Position numbers and translations under genes: made by a program. Below the pieces are notes generated by a model, which saw only the letters and a program-made list of their open reading frames with translations, did not search any database and was not told where the DNA came from. A stretch of DNA of 12,055 nt from Hemicentrotus pulcherrimus (lineage: Eukaryota; Echinodermata; Echinoidea; Camarodonta; Strongylocentrotidae): assembly GCA_003118195.1 (NCBI GenBank), contig BEXV01000225.1, forward strand, positions 90,308-102,362, read 5' to 3'. The stretch's first letter is position 1. Each line of letters begins with the position of its first letter. Shown here one piece after another: positions 8,301 to 12,055 of this stretch.

Positions 8301-11300
8301 TCACAACTTCCTCGATCTCACCAACAACCTGCAAAACATCAAAATCTTGTTGCAATAAATATCTGTAAATTTACATAAAATTACAATGTCCATCAGCACT
8401 ATAAAGCCTCAGTTGACCTGTCAAAACAAGAATACAATACTAGCTTTGAGGCATTTGCAGGCCTAGAATGTTTACTATCTAAAAAAAAATGTAATGCCCC
8501 ACTACACTACTTTTAGGTATTTGCGCCCTCTATACAGCCAGCAATGCCTAAGCGGTATCTGTTAATCCCCCATGATGCCCTTTTTCTTATGTTAATTGAG
8601 AGCTGATTTGATGAGATAACCACCTGTCAGTGACCTTGCATGGTGGTCTAATACCTCCTGTAAACAAGTACAGATGGGCTTTAAAAGCTAAGCAAACAAT
8701 ATATGGCTATTTGGCTAAAGCTGGAGAATTAATATTAATAAGTTGATTTTTATCCATCAGAAAACGATGGTACATGACTAGAATGAACACTATCGTTATA
8801 AGCATTATAAGCAATATGTTATATTTTGCTTGAACACAGTGACATACCTCAAAAGCCTCTTCAATACCATCCTCTGTCACTCCCTCGTTTGTCTCCTGTG
8901 CCTTAACGACCGCCTCTGGACTGTATCTCAGGATGAAGAAGGACTCGTCTGTTGCTATGCACAGCAGCTCGCCATTCTCTGACCAGAAGAGCTGTTCAGA
9001 GTGAAATCAAATTAGCATGCATAACCTTCATACTATGAGCATTATGAACATCATCATCATCATCATCATCACAATCATCACAATCATAATCAAAAGCAAC
9101 ATGTATCATCTAGAACTTTGCTCCCTATAATTTACAGTTAATTATTGATATTTAATTAATATCTCAACCTCCAGATTATCTCATCTATGTATCCCATACC
9201 TAAAGACTTGGTGACATTGATGAAGGAAGTATCCATGTTTATGGTTTTCAGACCAGAAGAAAGACTTTGACCCAAAACGCAATTTGGATTCTTTCAGCTC
9301 CAACAGTTTTTACTACCATAGTCATCATCATCATCATCATAATGTATATTTTTATTGATATGAATTAACACAATTTTGTGTTTTCTTACATGTCTAGGTG
9401 TAATCTCTATTCTCCTAATAAGCTCTGTGGAGTCCCAGTCGTAGAAAGCAAGACCGCTGTTTGAACGAACACCAAGTATGTAACCGCCAAAGATACCTGG
9501 AAGGAGAAAAAAAAGAGGAAACAATTGTTTATAATCATCACCTAACCAATTGCCTACAGGCACTGGTTGGCTCTTGTATTAAGCCTATGGAAATGAAAGA
9601 ATTGAGTAGTCAAAAGGTTAACATTGTTTTATGAGAAATTACATGCACATCAGGGCAGGGCAGGGGGCATGATACTGCATTTCTTATTGGACTATATGCA
9701 TGGGTCCCAATAAATTAAAATTTTAAATTTGGGGAGACAAGGGCCCCCGTCTATTAAAGAGTTGATATTAATTGCAATTAGTACATAAAAAGTAGGAGAT
9801 TGCAAACTTTTGACTGATTGGACAAGTCTTTGAAAAGAAGGGGCCCTGAATTATACTTTTGAGGCTCATGAATACTGCGTATCTGTAAGTGCTGATCCCT
9901 GCCCTATGGTAATTCTGAAATTGTTCATGAAGCGGTACATTGTATATGAGTTGTTTGTATCAGTAGACATAGAACAATCTCCTTCGCTTACTTCTTCCAA
10001 ACTTTTTTAAAATCAATATTGATTGGCGAATATCACTTATTCAGTCTAGAATATTTGATATCAGTTTGCTTATATGGATCACTTGTTATCATTTACGTGT
10101 TATAATATTTGGTGAAAAGGTTGTTGGATTATTTAATTTCGGAATAGTTGGAACATACTTAGTCAGATTCTGAGAACTCTATATCCATCATTACCAGAAC
10201 TCTGAATTAACTTTAAGCTTGGTAAATATTAAGAAGTATAAAATTATATGTTACCTTCTGCTCCAAAGTCTGGTTTGAAGGATTTCTTCTCCTTGAAATT
10301 CTTGAAGAGTTTGACCGATGTGCTGCTCTCTCTGATGGCGTATCTAATGACCAAATGGAAGACAATGGTCTCAGGTTAGTGAAGTTACTACACAGGTCAA
10401 TTTCAATTAATATTGAATGACAATAACAATTACATTATTCTACTCTTTTAGTAGTTAGTTGTAAACTATATTTAAAAAGTGAAACATTAACATGAACTAC
10501 ACAAAACAATTTTGTGATAAAGTCTTGAGATGTATAGGCTTACGTAATGGAGAGCTCAAGATAAATGATTGTCAGTAATAGTATTGACCATACATTTTCT
10601 TTTATACCTGTTATAACTTTACAGTTGTTTAATTCATTTATTGTCAGAAAACTATCAATTTTCATATTATTTAAAGCAATATTTCACTCTTGTGTTTGTT
10701 TCCTTCATTACCATGCTTTCTTGGAACATGTTGGGATCAAGAATTGATCATTTCATTTACATCTATATCTAATTACAAATAATTTTGAATGGGTTTCTAA
10801 ACCAAGTAATGGGTCAAGACATGAGTCATGTGACAAGACAAACATCTTATTTCTAATGGGTTTTTAAACCAAGTTAAGGGTCAGCATAGTAATATAGACT
10901 TTCTCAGATGAGTCATGTGACCACCCAAACACCTGATTTTTAATGGGTTTTTAAACCAAGTAATGGGTCAGGATAGTAATTTAGACTTACTCAGAGAAGT
11001 CATGTGACCAACCAAACACCTAATTTTTAATGGATTTTTAAACCAAGTAATGGGTCAGGATAGTAATATAGACATACTCAGAGAAGTCATGTGACCAACC
11101 AAACACCTGATTTTTAATGGGTTTTTAAACCAAGTAATGGGTCAGGATAGTAATATAGACTTACTCAGAGAAGTCATGTGACCAACCAAACACCTGATTT
11201 TTAATGGGTTTTTAAACCATGTAATGGGTCAAGACAGTATTAAAGAGTTACTCAGATGAGTCATGTGACCAACCAAACACCTGATTATAATGGATTAATA

Positions 11301-11437
11301 GGTCACAACAGTAGTAAAAAACTTACTCAGAGGAGTCATGGGACCAGACGAACTCTAGGGCAGATCCATAGCTCTTGTTCCTGAGAGCCATAGCCGTGTA
11401 GATGATGTATTCTCCATCTCCGCATACAACTACAAAC
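2112..11437 (-). CDS. COPB2: Coatomer subunit beta' (beta'-COP), C-terminal ~60%, 12 exons, 5'-partial in window
   Basis: Beta'-COP is a subunit of the COPI coat, which buds vesicles from the Golgi for retrograde traffic to the ER. It belongs to the alpha/beta'/epsilon (B) subcomplex and acts on the cytosolic face of Golgi membranes. Twelve minus-strand exons (A to L here) join in one frame to give 561 residues that match animal COPB2 almost continuously. Landmarks are [80 protein letters not shown] and the acidic end DLDEDLLDD. Residues 1 to about 194 belong to the second WD40 propeller and its edge; about 195 to 462 form the helical solenoid that contacts alpha-COP; the rest is a flexible linker and acidic tail. 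The first propeller, which binds dilysine cargo signals, is outside the window. All introns are GT-AG with phases, in order, 2,1,0,0,2,0,0,2,2,0,0. Identity is very secure from extended similarity. Confidence 0.97.
2346..3426 (-). other. Intron K/L (1081 bp, phase 0)
   Basis: The 3' end of a LINE lies near its acceptor, in opposite orientation. The remaining 2594-3426 is AT-rich. Open frames at 2512-2805 (minus) and 3158-3379 (plus) show no conserved domain and I take them as chance. The acceptor is TTCTCCTAG. One base (2409) is unresolved (N). Confidence 0.85.
2405..2593 (+). mobile_element. 3' end of a non-LTR retrotransposon (LINE), antisense to COPB2
   Basis: One plus-strand frame after a stop at 2402-2404 reads [17 protein letters not shown], a short spacer and [12 protein letters not shown], then stops at 2513-2515. 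The LWNSLP...SFK..LKTFLF pattern is the usual C-terminus of CR1/L2-like or related LINE reverse-transcriptase proteins. A short 3' UTR follows with GCGCCTCGAGCAC, GGCGCTATATAAG and an ATT-rich tail (2580-2593), the typical hairpin and microsatellite end of such elements. It is truncated 5' and not functional. Confidence 0.8.
3427..3492 (-). CDS. COPB2: COPB2 exon K (linker)
   Basis: This 66-bp exon is 22 codons (residues 463-484): [20 protein letters not shown], then SV. Both flanking introns are phase 0, so it could be skipped without a frameshift. The acceptor is TTTGACAG|A and the donor GTG|GTAAGT. RDVMEE matches RNVMEE of vertebrates; the rest is lineage-specific linker. Confidence 0.9.
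3493..3986 (-). other. Intron J/K (494 bp, phase 0)
   Basis: AT-rich. Around 3640-3675 a short GCGCTATAAAGATACC-type segment on the minus strand resembles the end of a non-LTR retroelement tail. A second GTAAGT followed by CCTAC occurs on the minus strand at 3902-3907, 79 bp past the real donor. No gene is seen. Confidence 0.8.
3987..4164 (-). CDS. COPB2: COPB2 exon J (end of solenoid)
   Basis: This 178-bp exon completes Glu403 and encodes residues 404-462, from [20 protein letters not shown] to NKYPAVP. It ends on a codon boundary. The acceptor is ATGACAG|A and the donor CCT|GTAAGT. The motif [14 protein letters not shown] matches the conserved ADPTEYENLFPGLK of vertebrates. The stretch after it ([20 protein letters not shown]) is less conserved, as in other species. 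Confidence 0.96.
4277..4316 (-). repeat. Partial copy of the exon J acceptor and exon start, with an in-frame stop
   Basis: The minus strand has CATACAG|GGTTGTCCAGGCATAG then AAGGAGAG, against the real exon J start GACAG|AGTTGTCCAGGCATGG then AAGGAGAG, 139 bp away. Homology covers about 40 bp on both sides of the acceptor. Trp TGG has become TAG in the copy. Joined to exon I it would stop at the sixth codon, so it cannot make normal protein. Confidence 0.9.
5234..5400. repeat. (TTTGA)n-linked interspersed repeat
   Basis: About four TTTGA units (5238-5261) are followed by AATTTATTTCC, an A-rich segment with several AATAAAA runs, and then a GC-richer block containing GGCGGTGCTGTTCC. The composition differs sharply from the surrounding intron. 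A simple pentamer joined to a heterogeneous body is typical of retroelement ends, but I cannot name the family. Confidence 0.45.
5436..5528 (-). CDS. COPB2: COPB2 exon I
   Basis: This 93-bp exon completes Glu372, encodes residues 373-402 and leaves two bases of Glu403. The protein reads [20 protein letters not shown] and then [10 protein letters not shown]. The acceptor is CCTAAG|G and the donor CAGA|GTAAGT. The [16 protein letters not shown] block is strongly diagnostic of COPI beta'. Confidence 0.96.
5529..6044 (-). other. Intron H/I (516 bp, phase 2)
   Basis: It contains a 92-bp inverted-repeat element next to the exon H donor (5923-6014). The rest is AT-rich, with no gene seen. The acceptor reads TTTTTTAACCTAAG. 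Confidence 0.85.
5923..6014. mobile_element. Small terminal-inverted-repeat element (MITE-like)
   Basis: The ends TACAGTGAAACCTG and CAGGTTTGACTGTA are inverted repeats with one mismatch over 14 bp. Subterminal ACCTGTCTATAAAGACCACC and AGACAGGTGGT are also partly complementary, so the element can fold on itself. Similar CAGTGAAACCTGTC palindromic elements are, as I recall, common in marine invertebrate genomes. No transposase is present. A target-site duplication is not clear. Confidence 0.65.
6045..6259 (-). CDS. COPB2: COPB2 exon H (solenoid core)
   Basis: This 215-bp exon encodes residues 301-371 plus two bases of Glu372. It begins [20 protein letters not shown] and includes [18 protein letters not shown] and [15 protein letters not shown]. 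The acceptor is CCTATAG|T and the donor [21 protein letters not shown] and [10 protein letters not shown] are near-invariant solenoid helices of the family. Confidence 0.97.
6260..6799 (-). other. Intron G/H (540 bp, phase 0), largely CAT/ATC repeat
   Basis: About half of this intron is an interrupted CAT/ATC trinucleotide cluster. A poly-His frame read from it on the plus strand is an artefact of the repeat. The donor is GTAGGT and the acceptor CCTATAG. Confidence 0.88.
6478..6740. repeat. Interrupted (CAT/ATC)n cluster
   Basis: A pure run covers about 6484-6513. Degenerate CAT, CAC, CGT and TAT units then extend to about 6740. On the gene strand this is (ATG/GAT)n. Confidence 0.92.
6800..6910 (-). 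CDS. COPB2: COPB2 exon G
   Basis: This 111-bp exon is exactly 37 codons (residues 264-300): [20 protein letters not shown], then [17 protein letters not shown]. Both flanking introns are phase 0. The acceptor is TTTTTGACAG|G and the donor GAG|GTAGGT. The [16 protein letters not shown] motif is a solenoid helix pair conserved throughout beta'-COP. Confidence 0.97.
6905..7061 (-). repeat. 86-bp duplication of the exon G acceptor region
   Basis: Plus-strand GAAGCCCTGTC at 6905 and GAAGCCCTATC at 6991 are 86 bp apart. Each is followed by an A-rich stretch, then CATCAATGAATRTTAGACAAA and ACATACATTTGAA. On the minus strand both copies end in a pyrimidine-containing tract and an AG, followed by GGCTTC, the first two exon codons. 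The distal copy has CTGATAG|GGCTTC, an intact acceptor dinucleotide. Confidence 0.92.
7141..7156. repeat. (AT)n microsatellite
   Basis: Eight AT dinucleotides in intron F/G, followed by TTAAAAATTG. Confidence 0.9.
7333..7360 (-). repeat. 14-bp tandem duplication of the exon F splice donor
   Basis: On the plus strand TCAGGGAAACTTAC (7333-7346) is followed at once by TCAGGGAGACTTAC (7347-7360). On the minus strand this gives two adjacent GTAAGTYTCCCTGA units, each beginning with a full-consensus donor. Use of the distal one would add 14 nt to exon F and shift the frame. Confidence 0.93.
7361..7568 (-). CDS. COPB2: COPB2 exon F (start of alpha-solenoid)
   Basis: This 208-bp exon completes Arg194 and encodes residues 195-263, from [20 protein letters not shown] to [10 protein letters not shown]. 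The segment [20 protein letters not shown] is almost identical across animals. It marks the passage from the propeller into the helical solenoid that pairs with alpha-COP. The acceptor is TTTGCAG|G and the donor CAG|GTAAGT. The donor is followed directly by a second, near-identical donor 14 bp further on. Confidence 0.97.
7569..8197 (-). other. Intron E/F (629 bp, phase 2) with a SINE inserted in antisense
   Basis: The upstream third is occupied by a tRNA-derived SINE (7961-8168). The rest (7569-7960) is AT-rich; an open frame at 7638-7958 on the minus strand has no recognisable domain and is not conserved-looking. The acceptor is TTTGCAG. Confidence 0.85.
7961..8168 (+). mobile_element. tRNA-derived SINE (tRNA-Met-like head), antisense to COPB2
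   Basis: The head has an RNA polymerase III box A (TGGCTGAATGG, 7971-7981) and box B (GGTTCGATACC, 8014-8024). The spacing and the CTCATAA anticodon-loop-like segment resemble a Met-CAU tRNA. A non-tRNA body follows, then an A-rich tail (AATAAAAATAAAAAAAC). The sequences AAAAAAATCATG before the head and AAAAAAACATG after the tail are a possible imperfect target-site duplication. Sea urchins are known to carry tRNA-related SINEs (SURF1); I cannot assign the exact family. It is a retroposon, not a working tRNA: the anticodon stem is mismatched and no proper acceptor stem is seen. Confidence 0.82.
8198..8328 (-). CDS. COPB2: COPB2 exon E
   Basis: This 131-bp exon encodes residues 151-193 plus two bases of Arg194. 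It contains [36 protein letters not shown] and VTISHLD. The acceptor is TTTTGCAG|G and the donor ACAG|GTAGGT. The [10 protein letters not shown] and [10 protein letters not shown] motifs match the closing strands of the propeller before the solenoid begins. Confidence 0.96.
8329..8847 (-). other. Intron D/E (519 bp, phase 0)
   Basis: AT-rich unique-looking sequence with donor GTATGT and acceptor GTTTTGCAG. A second consensus-like acceptor (GTTTTGACAG on minus, near 8418-8427) occurs 89 bp upstream of the used one. I cannot show it is a duplicate rather than chance. No gene is visible. Confidence 0.82.
8848..8991 (-). CDS. COPB2: COPB2 exon D
   Basis: This 144-bp exon is exactly 48 codons (residues 103-150) and both its flanking introns are phase 0. 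It starts [20 protein letters not shown], continues through a variable KAQETNEG stretch, and ends [12 protein letters not shown]. The acceptor is GAACAG|C and the donor GAG|GTATGT. The DESFFILRY and GVTEDGIE blocks are characteristic of beta'-COP at the edge of the second propeller. Confidence 0.96.
9050..9090. repeat. (ATC)n microsatellite in intron C/D
   Basis: About seven near-perfect CAT/ATC units followed by interrupted ACAATC units. It is spaced 271 bp from a similar tract at 9322-9340. Confidence 0.9.
9322..9340. repeat. (ATC)n microsatellite in intron C/D, second tract
   Basis: A short run of six TCA/ATC units close to the exon C donor. Its distance from the other tract equals the distance between exon D's FWSEN codons and their apparent copy. 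Confidence 0.88.
9390..9496 (-). CDS. COPB2: COPB2 exon C
   Basis: This 107-bp exon finishes Gly67 and encodes residues 68-102: [20 protein letters not shown], then [15 protein letters not shown]. It ends on a codon boundary. The acceptor is TTCCAG|GT and the donor CAT|GTAAGA. The GLAFYDWD and ELIRRIEI motifs are among the most conserved parts of the family's second propeller. Confidence 0.96.
9497..10254 (-). other. Intron B/C (758 bp, phase 1)
   Basis: AT-rich intron. I see no gene, RNA or recognisable element. A short GGGCA-type direct repeat (CAGGGCAGGGCAGGGGG) lies near 9652-9668. The splice signals are GTAACA and TTCCAG. Confidence 0.85.
10255..10343 (-). CDS. COPB2: COPB2 exon B
   Basis: This 89-bp exon completes Glu37 and encodes residues 38-66 ([20 protein letters not shown] and on to DFGAE), plus the first base of a Gly codon. 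The acceptor is TTAG|A and the donor GAAG|GTAACA, weaker than most donors in this gene. The YAIRES and [12 protein letters not shown] blocks are diagnostic of the second propeller of beta'-COP. Confidence 0.95.
10344..11326 (-). other. Intron A/B (983 bp, phase 2), carrying the 87-bp splice-donor array
   Basis: The donor is GTAAGT and the acceptor is TTAG before ATACGCC. The upstream half (about 10780-11326) is a tandem array described separately. The remaining 10346-10780 is AT-rich unique-looking sequence in which I see no gene; an open frame at 10565-10747 on the plus strand looks like chance. Immediate read-through of the donor gives GAG TAA, so retention of this intron would stop translation at once. 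Confidence 0.9.
10780..11326 (-). repeat. 87-bp tandem array derived from the exon A/donor junction
   Basis: The plus-strand core CTCAG recurs at 10903, 10990, 11077, 11164 and 11251, always 87 bp apart, and then 75 bp later at the real exon A donor (11326). A further degraded copy starts near 10780 and lacks the donor part. Each unit contains, on the minus strand, TGGTCACATGACTYCTCTGA (or a close variant) followed by GTAAGT or a variant. This matches the exon A end, TGGTCCCATGACTCCTCTGA plus GTAAGT. Donors in the copies are GAAAGT (10903, lost), GTAAGT (10990), GTATGT (11077), GTAAGT (11164) and GTAACT (11251). The rest of the unit is AT-rich and includes GGTTTAAAAACC on the minus strand. 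No coding potential beyond the copied exon edge is visible. Confidence 0.93.
11327..11437 (-). CDS. COPB2: COPB2 exon A (second WD40 propeller)
   Basis: This 111-bp exon encodes window residues 1-36 ([10 protein letters not shown] through WSHDSS) plus two bases of a Glu codon. Its first base G completes a codon begun in an upstream exon; family alignment predicts Arg. The acceptor reads CCTTGTAG|G and the donor TCTGA|GTAAGT. It is a WD40 strand region with the conserved [10 protein letters not shown] segment. The last 35 bases or so, together with the donor, are the parental match of the 87-bp tandem array lying in the following intron. Confidence 0.95.
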
Positions 11438-12055
11438 CTACAAGGGTAAGGAGTGTGCCAATAAAAAAAATTGTAAGAAATCCATATCACATATCAAAAA
11501 GGGAGAAGAGAAGATAGAAAAGAATTGAAACAAAAATGTTACATCAAACCCGAATTGGGACGCCTTTCTATAAAGCCACATCTCAGTGATGGTTATGTAC
11601 AAAGTATCTCTTTTTCTCTCTCATTTCTCTCCCTTTTTAAAATTTTAAGTGTGTGCTTAAAAACCTGCTAAGAAAGATAACTTGTCTACAGTGATCATTT
11701 CTTCATTCTGCAAATGGTTGAAATTAATTTCAACTTTGTTTCCATCACATCCTTATACATAGGAGCAAGCCTTTTATTAAGTCAAAGCAGACCGGGAGCC
11801 AAATATCTGAAAAAGTGGCTCCCAGTCCTTAATTTTTTTAGAGAACCGGGAGCCGTTTCCAAAATTGATGAAAATATGTATTCTTTTAAATTAGTTGATA
11901 ACCGTTACCTTTTATTCATACATACGGTAGTTTAATAGCTTTTTTTTTTTTTGAGCACTCTAATATTTAATCATTCATACCTTGGATACATTTGTCATTT
12001 AGTTCATGATTAAAACTATTTTCATGCCCTTAAATGTCAAAACTATTTTTTTTTT
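11438..12055 (-). other. COPB2: Downstream (3') part of the intron upstream of exon A
   Basis: The intron ends with CCTTGTAG at exon A and continues past the right edge. It is AT-rich with poly-T tracts (11940-11952 and at the end) and a small repeat with inverted GGGAGCCA units. No coding exon was found: an open frame at 11714-11935 on the plus strand overlaps the repeat and has no recognisable domain. Confidence 0.8.
11791..11854. repeat. Direct and inverted GGGAGCC repeats
   Basis: ACCGGGAGCC occurs at 11791-11800 and 11845-11854. GGGAGCCA (11794-11801) and TGGCTCCC (11816-11823) form an 8-bp perfect inverted repeat with a 14-nt loop. It may be a fragment of an interspersed element. Confidence 0.6.

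Larger units (their letters stand above)
8992..9389 (-). other. Intron C/D (398 bp, phase 0) with two ATC microsatellites and a possible old exon-edge copy
   Basis: It holds plus-strand (ATC)n tracts at 9050-9090 and 9322-9340. A 10-bp run from exon D (GACCAGAAGA on plus) recurs at 9251-9260. Both pairs sit about 270 bp apart, which suggests a diverged tandem duplication. No separate gene is visible. Confidence 0.8.

Noticed and set aside
8399..8430. Second acceptor-like GTTTTGACAG|GT 89 bp upstream of exon E
   Set aside because: The offset is close to 86-87 bp, but similarity is limited to the acceptor consensus and A/T-rich flanks, so chance is a fair explanation.
9294..9563. 89-codon minus-strand frame as an independent gene
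   Set aside because: It is exon C of COPB2 read through both splice sites into the introns.

Overview
The window is eukaryotic genomic DNA from an intron-rich, AT-rich genome. It carries the 3' part of one protein-coding gene on the minus strand: COPB2, the beta'-COP subunit of the COPI coatomer. Twelve consecutive coding exons can be placed to the base from 11437 down to the stop codon at 2112. They encode 561 residues, roughly the C-terminal 60% of the protein. These begin inside the second WD40 beta-propeller, run through the alpha-solenoid that pairs with alpha-COP, and end in the acidic tail typical of the family. All eleven introns are GT-AG, and reading frame is kept across every junction. 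Upstream exons, the start codon and the promoter lie beyond the right edge. Repeat content (tRNA-Met-derived SINE, non-LTR retrotransposon tails ending in GCGCTATATAA plus ATT repeats, a CAGGTTT-type inverted-repeat element) suggests a marine invertebrate deuterostome. A sea urchin is my best guess, but this is an inference from repeat style and protein similarity.

Layout, left to right: 1-826 is non-coding, with a GA microsatellite, a retroelement-like tail in minus orientation and a strong hairpin. 827-2111 is the probable 3' UTR with three candidate poly(A) signals. 2112-11437 is the gene body. Its introns hold a LINE 3' end (2405-2593), a (TTTGA)n-linked repeat (5234-5400), a 92-bp terminal-inverted-repeat element (5923-6014), a CAT/ATC repeat cluster (6478-6740), a SINE (7961-8168) and an 87-bp tandem array (about 10780-11326). 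11438-12055 is the left part of the next upstream intron.

The most interesting signal is structural. Splice junctions of this gene have been locally copied several times. The exon A donor, with about 35 bp of exon sequence, matches the 87-bp array in the following intron, including copies with intact GTAAGT. The exon G acceptor is copied 86 bp away. The exon F donor is a 14-bp tandem duplicate. The exon J acceptor is copied 139 bp away and carries an in-frame stop. The exon D acceptor probably has an old copy 270 bp away. These decoy sites could feed alternative or unproductive splicing, or they may be fossils of local tandem duplication at exon edges. Transcript data would decide.
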